Shown here: positions 56,368 through 64,000 of the stretch, piece after piece
Position numbering within the stretch: the stretch's first letter is position 1
Layout: each line of letters opens with the position of its first letter
From: Halobacillus mangrovi
GTDB lineage: Bacteria; Bacillota; Bacilli; Bacillales; Halobacillaceae
Assembly (NCBI RefSeq): GCF_002097535.1
Contig: NZ_CP020772.1
Coordinates: forward strand, 3,867,501-3,931,500
Direction: 5' to 3'
Length of the DNA stretch: 64,000 nt
Notes under the pieces: generated by a model
The model's input: only the letters and a program-made list of their open reading frames with translations
The model's database searches: none
What the model was told of the DNA's origin: nothing
Translations under genes and position numbers: made by a program

Positions 56368-56919
56368 ATGAAGATTCTACTGTTGAATGGAACAATTGTC
56401 GGCAAAAAAACGAGAACCTTGCTTGATGAAATCGATAAATATATTGCAGACCTTCCAGATAAACATGAAACAAAAATCATTGATTTGGAAGATTACGAAC
56501 TCCAATTCGTCGATGGCCGCCCTCCAGAAGATTATAATGAAGATATGCAGCAACTGATCAAAGAAGTGGAAGAGGCAAACGCATATGTCATTGCGACCCC
56601 TATTTTCCAGGGTTCCATACCTGGAACGCTGAAAAATGTATTTGACGCAGTGTCTCCGCTGGCTATGCGCTACAAGCCTGTCTCAATTGTAGCGAACGGA
56701 GGGACACTTCAACACCATTTAGTGATTGAAAATCAATTGAAGCCGATCTTGAATTACTTCCGTTGCATGGTCACCCCAAATTATGTGTACACACATACCA
56801 ATCATTTCTCTACTCAGGGCGAGCTGATTGATGAAGACGTTCGTAACCGCTTGAAAGAAATGACAAGAGTGTTTAATCAATACATGCAAATGAGCCAGGA
56901 AATCGAACCTGATAAATAA
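56368..56919 (+). CDS. NADPH-dependent FMN reductase family protein
   Basis: 183 residues, flavodoxin-like fold. KILLLNGTIVGKKTRTLLDE gives the phosphate loop, and ATPIFQGSIPGTLKNVFD is the FMN isoalloxazine-binding motif. It likely reduces quinones, chromate or azo compounds or supplies FMNH2. The AAGGGGAG ribosome site supports the start. Confidence 0.9.
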   Translation: MKILLLNGTIVGKKTRTLLDEIDKYIADLPDKHETKIIDLEDYELQFVDGRPPEDYNEDMQQLIKEVEEANAYVIATPIFQGSIPGTLKNVFDAVSPLAMRYKPVSIVANGGTLQHHLVIENQLKPILNYFRCMVTPNYVYTHTNHFSTQGELIDEDVRNRLKEMTRVFNQYMQMSQEIEPDK

Positions 56920-56949
56920 AAAGCTTGCCAGATGCTGGCAAGCTTTTTT
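56918..56949. terminator. bidirectional terminator between FMN reductase and SLT genes
   Basis: AAAAAGCTTGCCAG pairs perfectly with CTGGCAAGCTTTTT; T run on both strands; includes the SLT stop codon region. Confidence 0.92.
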
Positions 56950-57575
56950 CATACATGTTCAAGCACTTTTGATACATAATTCTGTGTTTCTTGAAAAGGA
57001 GGGACTCCTCCATACTTGTCTACGTTACCTGGACCAGCGTTATAAGCAGCCAAAGCAAGTTTAGAGTCCCCGTCATAACGGTCTAGCATTTGTTTCAAAT
57101 ACTTGGTTCCGCCCATAATGTTCTGCTCAGGGTCGAATGGATTTTGAACTCCAAGCCCGCGTGCGGTATCAGGCATAAGCTGCATTAATCCCTGCGCACC
57201 AGCATGACTGGTTGCACTGGTGTCAAAATTTGATTCAGCTTTTACAACAGAACGGATAAGGTTCTCACTGACTCCATACTTCTTTGCAGCTTCTCCAATG
57301 ATCTCATCAATACCTTTATCATCTTTAGATGTCTTGGGTTCTGTATCAGCAAGACTTGGTTTTATATGTAAAGGCTGAGTTTGAAATGCATTCATACTCG
57401 TTAAACCTTTTTGAGACGGGATCATTGATGACTGTGATTGTTGAGCTTTATATGCATCCAGCACACTTTGAAAGGTTAAGTCTCTCAAACGACTTGAGTA
57501 TGATTCGCCTGAGTTTCCTTGCAGCATGGACATCGCCTGCATCTGGACCATATATTGCCATTGGTTAATTTCCAT
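56949..57575 (-). CDS. lytic transglycosylase with SLT domain (CwlQ/YjbJ-like)
   Basis: 208 residues. No signal peptide or membrane anchor. N-terminal ~90 residues are Gln/Ser-rich. The SLT domain (about 95-205) has the catalytic Glu in VKAESNFD, then [34 protein letters not shown] and [10 protein letters not shown]. It cleaves peptidoglycan; the lack of a signal resembles B. subtilis YjbJ (CwlQ), which is secreted atypically. Confidence 0.9.
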   Translation of the reverse strand: MEINQWQYMVQMQAMSMLQGNSGESYSSRLRDLTFQSVLDAYKAQQSQSSMIPSQKGLTSMNAFQTQPLHIKPSLADTEPKTSKDDKGIDEIIGEAAKKYGVSENLIRSVVKAESNFDTSATSHAGAQGLMQLMPDTARGLGVQNPFDPEQNIMGGTKYLKQMLDRYDGDSKLALAAYNAGPGNVDKYGGVPPFQETQNYVSKVLEHV

Positions 57576-57775
57576 CGAGCCACCTCACTGCTTATTTGTA
57601 CTCCAATTTTATCCTATTTGAGTTAGAAAAACCACGAAATTAGGAAATGTCTATCCACCTTTACCAAATGAAGTAAAAAGTTGCGAAAAAAGAATAGAAA
57701 AACTAACATTCATTTACGATTTTGAGACATCTTTTTCCCAAAGCCACGACGGTCATAAAGTGATACAATATAGAT

Positions 57776-58023
57776 ATCAAAAGAGATTACTATCCATTTC
57801 ACACCCATAAACTAACCGAGGGTTTACGGGGAATTAAAATGGATTCAGGAAATTCTGGTCTAAATTGTGACGCTTTGGTACTCTCTTTTGTCTCTTACGT
57901 CGAATCACCCTAATCTATTTTTCCCCGCCAGGAAAAATAGACCTGTAGATTTCATGGCAGGTCTCCCTCAATCGAAGGCACGCTGCCATACCTCTTTTTG
58001 TTTATCAAAAAGAGGTTTTTTTT
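57776..58023 (+). ncRNA. structured non-coding RNA candidate with its own promoter and terminator
   Basis: An extended -10 promoter (TG-A-TACAAT at 57,761-57,769) precedes ~250 bases with no plausible ORF. The 5' domain is closed by CAAAAGAGATTAC (57,778-57,790) pairing with GTACTCTCTTTTG (57,878-57,890), 12 of 13 positions. Inside is CCCATAAAC/GTTTACGGG (57,804-57,830, one mismatch). Then follow CTATTTTTCC/GGAAAAATAG (57,915-57,940), GACCTG/CAGGTC (57,940-57,963) and an intrinsic terminator CCTCTTTTTG/CAAAAAGAGG plus eight T (57,991-58,023). I recognise no known riboswitch or sRNA family. It is ~130 bp before the small membrane-protein gene, so it could be a long leader or an independent RNA. 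Confidence 0.6.
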
Positions 58024-58151
58024 ATTCGACTTTTGAATCTATAAATCTAGCTTGTCCACCCTGCTCCTCCTAATCCCAACAATTTTTTTCGTTAACAGGA
58101 AATATTGGGGATTAAACGAGCATATATTGTTCGTAAAGGAGGGATGAAAAG

Positions 58152-58349
58152 ATGAATATCAATTTTGATAAGAACGTGTTCTTGTATTTAGCAGCAGTGG
58201 TGGCAGGTTTCTTTTTAATTAATTTATCCGCTGAGTCTGCCGTTACAGGATTCTTTGAAGACTTATTCTTTTACGTCGGAGCAATTGCCATGGCCTTATT
58301 CTCATTCGTAATCATATTCTTTTCTCTATTCAGCTTCTTCAAGAATTAA
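58152..58349 (+). CDS. small two-helix membrane protein, unknown function
   Basis: 65 residues with AAAGGAGGG 6-7 bases before the ATG. Two hydrophobic segments (about 8-25 and 38-62), Phe-rich C terminus ending SFFKN. No family recognised. It follows the structured RNA candidate and precedes a shared terminator. Confidence 0.7.
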   Translation: MNINFDKNVFLYLAAVVAGFFLINLSAESAVTGFFEDLFFYVGAIAMALFSFVIIFFSLFSFFKN

Positions 58350-58351
58350 CA

Positions 58352-58401
58352 AAAAAGCTGTCTCTCCCGGTTTAAGAACCGGTTGTGAGACAGCTTTTTT
58401 A
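58352..58401. terminator. bidirectional terminator
   Basis: AAAAAGCTGTCTC pairs with GAGACAGCTTTTT; an inner CCGGTT/AACCGG stem lengthens it. Shared by the convergent small gene and lipid kinase gene. Confidence 0.9.
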
Positions 58402-59280
58402 ATTAACAATGACATCAATATGCGAAGGTTTCACCTCTATCGAAACAGGCAGAGGATCTCCTTCTTCTCCATCAACATTCGTTACAAGTTCATTCTCAGA
58501 ATGGATATCCAGATGGCGAGCAGTAAAATACTCGACGTCTTCTTGATTCTTTAGCTCGCCTTTAAGAATAGCTGTGACAATTGAAGCTAAACGAATCACA
58601 CTGACGTTTTTAATGATATAACAGTGCAACAGACCATCATTTACTTTGGCTTCAGGAGACAAGTTCTCAAAGCCGCCAGTAGAGTTCGTGAGAGCGGCTA
58701 AGAATAAAAAGCATTCTCCTTCCCACCTTTTCTCTTCATTCTCAATTCTTAATGGATAACTTTCTTTAGAGGATAACGTTTTGAAGCCTTCCATTACATA
58801 AGCGAGTGGACCGAATTTAGATTTTTGTTCTGCAGTTACCTCATAAGTGGCTTCAGCTATTGAGCCTATAGCGACAATATTCACAAAGTATCGGTCATTG
58901 AATTTACCGATATCCACTTTTTTCGATCGGTCCGAGCGAAGAGATTGCACTGCTTTTTTTGGATCCAAAGGAAGCTGAAGTGCTCTGGCAAAATCATTTA
59001 CTGTCCCAAGCGGAACAATGCCAAGAAGTGGGCGATGAGCCTGATCAACCATTCCATTGATGGTTTCATGTAGTGTACCATCCCCTCCTAGAGATACAAC
59101 CAGGTCGAATTCATTCTTGCAGGCATCCTCGCAATATCTTGTTGCATCCAGTTCTTTTTCTGTTTGTGATATGACTACATCATAACCTTTTTCATCTAAA
59201 ATGGATTTAATTTCTTCCACATAATCTAAAGCCTCTTCTTTACCAGAGGCAGGGTTTACTATGACCATTGCTTTTTTCAA
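58399..59280 (-). CDS. diacylglycerol/YegS-type lipid kinase (second of two)
   Basis: 293 residues from TTG (GAGGAGG 8 bases before). KAMVIVNPASGKEEA start, catalytic SLGGDGTLHETINGM (about 62-76), PLGTVNDFARAL, and C-terminal NDGLLHCYII. BmrU-like lipid kinase; paralogue of the gene at 31,002. The substrate is uncertain (diacylglycerol, or another prenyl/acyl lipid). Confidence 0.9.
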   Translation of the reverse strand: MKKAMVIVNPASGKEEALDYVEEIKSILDEKGYDVVISQTEKELDATRYCEDACKNEFDLVVSLGGDGTLHETINGMVDQAHRPLLGIVPLGTVNDFARALQLPLDPKKAVQSLRSDRSKKVDIGKFNDRYFVNIVAIGSIAEATYEVTAEQKSKFGPLAYVMEGFKTLSSKESYPLRIENEEKRWEGECFLFLAALTNSTGGFENLSPEAKVNDGLLHCYIIKNVSVIRLASIVTAILKGELKNQEDVEYFTARHLDIHSENELVTNVDGEEGDPLPVSIEVKPSHIDVIVN

Positions 59281-59350
59281 ACGTCATTCCTCCTCCACAC
59301 ACATTGTTATACGTATTCCTTATTCATGAGGGGAAGAAACTATGAAAGGA

Positions 59351-59821
59351 TTATTTTTTTGTAAATTTATAGAGCGTGCTTACAGATGTGAACCCGACTG
59401 ATTCAATAAAAGCTGCCGCTGTACGAGGATGACCGGATGTAAAAAGCATCTGGATGTTCGTTACTCCTTGTGCTTCCATCCATTGGATCAGCTCACAGCA
59501 AAGTCTCGTACCGACCCCTTCTCGCCTATAAAATTCGTCAACAAACAATTCTTCCACATTCCCGTAACTCTCTTCATCTGTTGATCCATGAATGGTTCCT
59601 ACTATATAACCCACAACTTTCCCTTCAACTTCAGCTACCAGTAATTTCTCATCATTCTTTTCTGCTACGAACCGATCAGCAGCCCAATATTTTCGTTCAA
59701 GCAGGCGCTCATCCAGGGTTAAATCTGATGGTTTATCTTTGTAGACATGATGAAAAAATTCAATGGCATAACGAGTGAAATACATTAAGTCTTTTTCTTC
59801 AGGCTCTCGTATTTTTGCCAC
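59351..59821 (-). CDS. GNAT family N-acetyltransferase
   Basis: 156 residues from GTG at 59,821 (AGAGGAAG upstream); a GTG twelve codons earlier would overlap the next gene. VEELFVDEFYRREGVGTRLCCELI is the acetyl-CoA binding region, followed by ITNIQMLFTSGHPRTAAAFIESVGF. Acceptor unknown. Confidence 0.85.
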   Translation of the reverse strand: MAKIREPEEKDLMYFTRYAIEFFHHVYKDKPSDLTLDERLLERKYWAADRFVAEKNDEKLLVAEVEGKVVGYIVGTIHGSTDEESYGNVEELFVDEFYRREGVGTRLCCELIQWMEAQGVTNIQMLFTSGHPRTAAAFIESVGFTSVSTLYKFTKK

Positions 59822-59844
59822 AAAACCACTTCCTCTTTCAATTC

Positions 59845-60120
59845 TTACTGTTTCCACACCACATGATATTCTGGCGTATCCTTAATCACATCACGTGCGA
59901 AAGGGCATACAGGGTCGATTTGCAATTTATTTTTCCTTGCATAGTTTACGGCATAATCCACAAGTTCAGTTGCAAGACCTTGGTTCCTTGCTGAAGGTTC
60001 GACGACAGTACTCGTTATAACCATCGTATCTCCTTCTTCCTCAAAATCTAAAAAGGCAATGGGTTCTGATTGATCTCCTATATAGAAACGTTCACGTTCT
60101 TCCTGAATCGTATGATCCAT
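59845..60120 (-). CDS. small GNAT-like acetyltransferase (YjdJ/COG2388 type)
   Basis: 91 residues. Minimal GNAT fold: STVVEPSARNQGLATELVDYAVNYAR then IDPVCPFARDVIKDTPEYHVV, the C-P-F-A motif typical of YjdJ-like proteins. Likely co-transcribed with the following GNAT gene (23 bp gap). Confidence 0.87.
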   Translation of the reverse strand: MDHTIQEERERFYIGDQSEPIAFLDFEEEGDTMVITSTVVEPSARNQGLATELVDYAVNYARKNKLQIDPVCPFARDVIKDTPEYHVVWKQ

Positions 60121-60242
60121 ACTATCTCCCCTTTCCTATACTAACCATACCCTCCTTTACCATTACGTATGCAAACTTAAGTGCGAAGGCGACTGATTAG
60201 CGATGTATTGCAGGTTACCGAGGGCAATATCGATTCACAAAT

Positions 60243-60276
60243 AAAAAAACATCCACCAGAACATCTGATGGATGTT
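60243..60276 (-). terminator. terminator of the cstA operon
   Basis: AACATCCA pairs with TGGATGTT; seven A on the plus strand (U tract on the minus transcript) follow. It lies just after the small ORF. Confidence 0.8.
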
Positions 60277-60280
60277 AAAT

Positions 60281-60427
60281 TCATATCCAGTAATAGCTTA
60301 GAGAGGCAAGGACGATCATGGTACTCATAATTTTCAGCCATAGCGGTATTTTTTCTTTTTCCGCTTTATTGATCTCCTCTTCTTTCTGACTCACTTGTTT
60401 TTGATAGTTCGGACTGCAGCACCCCAT
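60281..60427 (-). CDS. 48-residue protein coupled to cstA
   Basis: ATG at 60,427 overlaps the cstA stop as TAATG, with no separate ribosome site, so translation is probably coupled. Sequence begins MGCCSPNYQKQVSQKEEE, charged to about residue 26, then one membrane helix (about 29-47, LWLKIMSTMIVLASLSYYW). Ends in the operon terminator. Two adjacent N-terminal Cys and a single C-terminal helix suggest a small accessory subunit of the transporter (inference). Confidence 0.72.
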   Translation of the reverse strand: MGCCSPNYQKQVSQKEEEINKAEKEKIPLWLKIMSTMIVLASLSYYWI

Positions 60428-61869
60428 TACGCTGTAGGCTTCAGCTCTTCTTCAAGAGGAATGTTCTGATTCAAGCTGCGACGAGCAGCAATGAAGAAGA
60501 CTGTAACGATAGCCACCGTAATGATAGCGGCAATGATATAGGACACATTCAGAGGCAGACCGAACCCAATAGGCGCATTTAGGATATAGGAGAACGTCGC
60601 CATGGTCATAAATGTTGCTGGAATGGCTGCAATAAAGTAGTTTTTTCTAGACAAGAACAAGTACATCGCTCCGACCCATAGGGCTATGACAGCGGTTGAC
60701 TGGTTAGCCCAGGAGAAATATCTCCAGAGTAATGTGAAGTCGATGCGTGTGAGCACAAAGGAAATTGCAAACAACGGAACGGCAATCCAAATTCGGCTCG
60801 CTATTTTTTTCTGTGAAATCTTCAAATAATCAGCGATAATCATACGAGCACTACGGAAAGCTGTATCACCGGAAGTGATTGGGAGAACAATGACACCGAG
60901 TACAGCCAGTGTACCTCCAACAGCTCCAAGCATAGCGGTTGAAACTTCACTTACAACAGCAGCAGGTCCACCACTCGCTAGGATTTCATTCAATCCTGCA
61001 GATCCGTTGAACAAGCTCATAGCAGCAGCTGCCCAAATCATAGCGATGATCCCTTCTGCAATCATCATACCGTAGAAAATGCGGCGGCCTTGTTTTTCTT
61101 GTTGCGTCGTTCTAGAGATAATTGGTGTCTGAGTAGCATGGAATCCGGAAAGTGCCCCACAAGAAATCGTCAAAAATAACAGCGGGAAAATCGGTGCATT
61201 ATCCGGATGCATGTTTGTAAAGGAAAGTTCCGGGATGGGTGCTCCTGTAAATACGAGAGAAGCTCCAACACCAATGGCACTGATTAATAGTAGTGCCCCA
61301 AAGATCGGATAGAAACGACCGATAATTTTATCAATCGGAAGCATTGTAGCCAGTAAATAATAAGCAAAAATAGCTGCTAAGATAACCGGCAGACTCAGCC
61401 AGCTGCTTGTCATGTTGTGAAGCAGATCAGCTGGTGCTGTGACGAACACCGTTCCTACTAACACAAGCAGCAAAATCGCAAAAGCATTAACAACGTGCTT
61501 CATCACTTTTCCTAGAAACTTACCGGCAAGCTCAGGCAAGTGAGCTCCTCGGTTACGTATAGAAATCATACCCGTCAAGTAATCGTGGACAGCACCTGCA
61601 AAAATAGCTCCAAGTACAATCCACAAAAAGGCAACTGGTCCATAAAGCGCTCCTAGAATCGGACCGAAAATCGGACCTACCCCGGCGATATTCAATAATT
61701 GGATCAAAGCATTCCGCTTTTGGCCCATCGGCAAGTAGTCCACCCCATCACCATGCGTGTAAGCTGGCGTCTGGCGATCTGTATTAACTCCGAACGTTTT
61801 TTCAACATATTTACCGTACGTAAAATAACCAACAACTAAAAGTGCAATACTCACAAGAAACGTAATCAC
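60427..61869 (-). CDS. cstA: CstA family transporter (pyruvate/peptide uptake)
   Basis: 480 residues, GTG start with AGGAGG 8 bases before. About fourteen hydrophobic segments; TYGKYVEKTFGVN start, GVGPIFGPILGALYGP and SCGALSGFHATQTPIISR are family signatures. Shorter CstA proteins of this kind include the pyruvate importer BtsT (YjiY) of E. coli, controlled by a LytS-like two-component system. The LytS-LytT pair directly upstream supports the same role here. Confidence 0.93.
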   Translation of the reverse strand: MITFLVSIALLVVGYFTYGKYVEKTFGVNTDRQTPAYTHGDGVDYLPMGQKRNALIQLLNIAGVGPIFGPILGALYGPVAFLWIVLGAIFAGAVHDYLTGMISIRNRGAHLPELAGKFLGKVMKHVVNAFAILLLVLVGTVFVTAPADLLHNMTSSWLSLPVILAAIFAYYLLATMLPIDKIIGRFYPIFGALLLISAIGVGASLVFTGAPIPELSFTNMHPDNAPIFPLLFLTISCGALSGFHATQTPIISRTTQQEKQGRRIFYGMMIAEGIIAMIWAAAAMSLFNGSAGLNEILASGGPAAVVSEVSTAMLGAVGGTLAVLGVIVLPITSGDTAFRSARMIIADYLKISQKKIASRIWIAVPLFAISFVLTRIDFTLLWRYFSWANQSTAVIALWVGAMYLFLSRKNYFIAAIPATFMTMATFSYILNAPIGFGLPLNVSYIIAAIITVAIVTVFFIAARRSLNQNIPLEEELKPTA

Positions 61870-61892
61870 AACAGCTTCCTCCTTCGACTATT

Positions 61893-61906
61893 TGTAATCG
61901 CTTACA
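61893..61906 (-). promoter_or_regulatory. cre site 1 upstream of cstA
   Basis: TGTAAGCGATTACA on the minus strand, a full match to the CcpA cre consensus TGWAANCGNTNNCW. It lies ~24 bp before the start codon, probably in the transcribed leader. Confidence 0.75.
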
Positions 61907-61918
61907 CAAATCTTAGCA

Positions 61919-61932
61919 AGATAACGCTTACA
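61919..61932 (-). promoter_or_regulatory. cre site 2 upstream of cstA
   Basis: TGTAAGCGTTATCT on the minus strand, also a full consensus match, 26 bp upstream of site 1. TAAGAT between the two sites may be the -10 element. Confidence 0.65.
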
Positions 61933-61940
61933 TGTGACGA

Positions 61941-61977
61941 AATTGTGTCTAAGATGTCGAATTGTCTGTCTAACATG
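61941..61977 (-). promoter_or_regulatory. tandem direct repeat, candidate LytT binding site
   Basis: TTAGACA-C/G-ACAATT occurs twice on the minus strand with the TTAGAC blocks 21 bp apart (two helical turns), directly upstream of the cstA promoter and cre sites. LytTR regulators bind paired direct repeats with about this spacing. Confidence 0.6.
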
Positions 61978-62010
61978 CCAAAAAACCGCCCTCAAAAAAG
62001 GACGGTTTTT
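61978..62010 (-). terminator. terminator after lytT
   Basis: AAAACCGCCCT pairs with AGGACGGTTTT (one mismatch); T run on the minus strand. It makes lytST and cstA separate transcripts. Confidence 0.8.
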
Positions 62011-62743
62011 ACAATTCAAGCTGTTTCCTTAAATCTTTCACGTAATTACGGCTCACGGACAGCTTTTCTTTTTTTCCTCTAAGTTCCAGCTGATAAGCCC
62101 CGTTGAACCAAGGAGTCAGTCTGTCCACATAATCCAGGTTCACAAGATAACTTTTATGGATACGAAAAAATGGGAATCCTTTCAGACGCTGTTCCACTTC
62201 TTTAAGTGTCCATTTGGTTTCATAGTCTTTTTCTTTTTCCACAATTTTAGTTACTCGGTCTTCCCGGTACACAAACATGATATCCGCTGGGTCAAGATAA
62301 TGGATATCTTCATCCCCTTCAACGGCCAGCTTAGAAGGTTTTGTTTTCGAATAAAATTCCGGTTCTTGTGGCTTCAGCTTCTTTTTTAATCTAGTAATTG
62401 CATCACCCAGTTGTTCTTCATCATAAGGCTTCAATAAGTAATCGACAGCCTCATGACGAAACGCTTCGACAGCAAAATCCGGGTAAGCGGTGGCAAAGAT
62501 GATCGCAGGGACTTTCTTCAACTCTTGTAAGGACGCAGCCACCTCCATGCCGTTCATTTTCGGCATTTCTACATCTAGGAATATAACATCAGGCTGGAGC
62601 TGGATGCTTTTCATGACAGCCTCATCTCCAGAGTCTGCCTCTCCAATAATTTGAATAGACTCATACGGTTTTAGCAGATAAATCAGCTCTTCCCTGCTGA
62701 AGCGTTCGTCATCCACGACCAGTGCCTTTATCGCATTCTTCAT
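62009..62743 (-). CDS. lytT: LytTR-type response regulator
   Basis: 244 residues. Receiver domain with phosphorylated Asp57 in PDVIFLDVEMPKMNG; C-terminal LytTR DNA-binding domain (about 140-244) with FFRIHKSYLVNLDYV and LSVSRNYVKDLRK. It overlaps the sensor gene by 4 bases. The likely target is cstA, the next gene. Confidence 0.93.
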   Translation of the reverse strand: MKNAIKALVVDDERFSREELIYLLKPYESIQIIGEADSGDEAVMKSIQLQPDVIFLDVEMPKMNGMEVAASLQELKKVPAIIFATAYPDFAVEAFRHEAVDYLLKPYDEEQLGDAITRLKKKLKPQEPEFYSKTKPSKLAVEGDEDIHYLDPADIMFVYREDRVTKIVEKEKDYETKWTLKEVEQRLKGFPFFRIHKSYLVNLDYVDRLTPWFNGAYQLELRGKKEKLSVSRNYVKDLRKQLEL

Positions 62744-64000
62744 GCGGGTACCTCCTCTCTGTTATGAGGAATGAGAAAGGAAATCGTCGTCCCGTAACCG
62801 AGCTCACTCTCAATTTGGAGTTTGGATTTTTCTCCATGCATATGCTCTAACCTTTTATTCACATTAAAAAGACCAAGACCTGTCCCTTTTTCTGACTCAA
62901 CTTCATTCTCTCCAATAGATTGAAGACGCTCCGGTGTCATACCGCTTCCGTTATCTTTAACGGTAATCTTTACTCCTTCGTCGAGGTCTTGGATTCGAAT
63001 TGAAATTCTACAGTCCTCTTCCTGATCCTTAATGCCATGCTTAATGCAATTTTCGACAAGCGGCTGAAGAGTCAGAGGAGCAATTTTTACAGATAGAGCC
63101 GAATCATCCACCTCATAGTTGACTTGCAGCTTGTCTACAAACCGTGCTTCTTCTATAAGGAGATAAGCTTTAACATGCTTTAGTTCTTCTTGAAGTGAAG
63201 TCCATCTCTTCGTTGTCGCTCCTAAGTTCTGCCGGAAAAACTTCGACAATGCGATAAGGAGAGAACGGGCTCGATCCGGTTTAGTACGGGTTAAGGAAAC
63301 GATAACGTTCAGTGAATTGAACAGAAAGTGTGGATTCACTTGAGCCTGGAGGGCTTTTACTTCTGCTTCTCTTGCAAGCTCCTGCGCCTTTTCTGCTTCG
63401 GCAATTTCAAGCTGTTGGCCAAGAAGCGCACTCAGGCCTTGAATCAATTCAAGCAATACATTTGAAATTTCTTTTTCTGACTGTACGTAAAATTTAAGAG
63501 TACCGACAACTTCCTGTTTCCGTTTCAACGGAGCGATGACAGCAGCCCCAAGAGGGCAGTCAGGATGGCTGCAATTGATATCTGCATGCTTTGCAACGAT
63601 CATTTCCCCTTGGTCGATGACTTCTTTCGTTGCGTAGGTTTGAATATCCTCCCCGGACTGATGGTGGTCATCTGCCTGCCCTACATGAGCGAGAATGATT
63701 TCCTTATCCGTCATTGAAATGGCGCTCACATTCACCTCATCGTAAATGATTTGGCACGCTTTTTGAGCAGAATCTTTCGTCAGTCCTTTTCTTAAATACG
63801 CAATGGTCGATTCCGCTAGCTTCAAAGCCTTTTGAGCCTGAAGCGCACCTGCTTTTTCTTCCTCATTCAATACGTTTCTAATAATGAGTAAAAAAAGCGC
63901 AGAACCTACTCCGTTAGCGAGAATCATCGGCAGTCCGATTTCCTGGACAAGCTCCCAGGCTCTACTAAAAGGCTTAGATACAGCTAATATGATTCCCATC
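62740..64000 (-). CDS. lytS: LytS-type sensor histidine kinase, C-terminal part (cut by window edge)
   Basis: At least 419 residues; the N-terminal part of the 5TM-LYT membrane domain lies beyond position 64,000. Visible: the last membrane segment (ILANGVGSALFLLII), a GAF domain (about 50-200, with CSHPDCPLGAAV), and a His-kinase domain with HPHF-type NPHFLFNSLNVI, and the ATPase boxes ENCIKHGI, DNGSGM, GTGLGL. The ligand in the E. coli relative BtsS is pyruvate; here inferred. Confidence 0.93.
   Translation of the reverse strand, partial: MGIILAVSKPFSRAWELVQEIGLPMILANGVGSALFLLIIRNVLNEEEKAGALQAQKALKLAESTIAYLRKGLTKDSAQKACQIIYDEVNVSAISMTDKEIILAHVGQADDHHQSGEDIQTYATKEVIDQGEMIVAKHADINCSHPDCPLGAAVIAPLKRKQEVVGTLKFYVQSEKEISNVLLELIQGLSALLGQQLEIAEAEKAQELAREAEVKALQAQVNPHFLFNSLNVIVSLTRTKPDRARSLLIALSKFFRQNLGATTKRWTSLQEELKHVKAYLLIEEARFVDKLQVNYEVDDSALSVKIAPLTLQPLVENCIKHGIKDQEEDCRISIRIQDLDEGVKITVKDNGSGMTPERLQSIGENEVESEKGTGLGLFNVNKRLEHMHGEKSKLQIESELGYGTTISFLIPHNREEVPA

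Noticed and set aside
57776..58023. Known riboswitch or housekeeping RNA (purine, SAM, TPP, FMN, c-di-AMP, c-di-GMP, T-box, 6S, SRP RNA, RNase P)
   Set aside because: None of the conserved core words of these classes is present on either strand.
57867..58073. 68-codon ORF within the structured RNA
   Set aside because: No ribosome site, runs through the terminator hairpin; translation unlikely.

Overview
The window looks like chromosomal DNA of a moderately halophilic member of the Bacillaceae, probably Halobacillus or a close relative (inference). Three things point there. Nearly every gene has a Bacillus-type counterpart. The first 20 kb follows the Bacillus subtilis order trnS tRNAs - ydcK - cmpA - tex - sigB operon - ndoA/ndoAI - alr - ydcC - acpS - rhomboid - cshA. 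Salt-adaptation genes are prominent, including two BCCT compatible-solute transporters. Start sites were moved from the longest ORF to an internal ATG/GTG/TTG wherever a clear Shine-Dalgarno sequence demanded it.

Layout. 1-4,440: the 5' part of a 23S rRNA gene, a complete 16S gene and twelve tRNA genes, all on the minus strand and apparently read from one strong sigma-A promoter at 4,410-4,438 (tRNAs first, then 16S, then 23S). 4,540-20,630: conserved core block with a SprT-like protein, CmpA, Tex, the complete general-stress module (RsbR-S-T-U-V-W-SigB-RsbX), the NdoAI/NdoA toxin-antitoxin, alanine racemase, a LolA-like lipoprotein, NAD(P)HX repair enzyme, AcpS, rhomboid protease and the CshA helicase. 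20,800-31,900: transporters, SDR enzymes, a glutaredoxin-like protein with a sigma-B promoter, an ABC-F protein behind a leader peptide and attenuator, an MhqR-like regulator, a decayed methyltransferase gene and a lipid kinase. 32,100-39,200: a MarR-MATE pair, a YIP1/membrane-fusion pair and several stand-alone enzymes. 39,300-46,200: a YnjBCD-like ABC importer operon with a TVP38/DedA-type protein, then an FAD oxidoreductase, a thioredoxin and a DUF368 lipid-carrier translocase. 46,490-52,440: two BCCT transporters around a DUF2254 protein, a nucleotidyltransferase and an acetyltransferase. 52,490-60,130: an AimR-like receptor without a DNA-binding domain, a DUF457 protein, repeats, IscA-like, Ohr, DUF1232, FMN reductase, a lytic transglycosylase, a structured RNA candidate, a second lipid kinase and two acetyltransferases. 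60,280-64,000: LytS-LytT-CstA plus a coupled 48-residue ORF.

How they fit together. The sigma-B module has its autoregulatory promoter, and matching promoter sequences precede glrX-like, ohr and opuD-like genes, so osmotic and oxidative stress responses are probably linked to it. The cstA promoter region carries two cre sites and a 21-bp-phased direct repeat suited to LytT, which suggests nutrient sensing by LytST combined with carbon catabolite control. Several genes seem to be controlled by RNA in cis: the ABC-F gene (leader peptide plus terminator) and cshA (terminator in its leader). A separate structured transcript lies at 57,776-58,023.

No CRISPR array, insertion sequence or prophage is visible. 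Mobile-element signals are limited to dispersed small repeats, an empty ICEBs1-type attachment sequence in tRNA-Leu and the orphan AimR-like gene.
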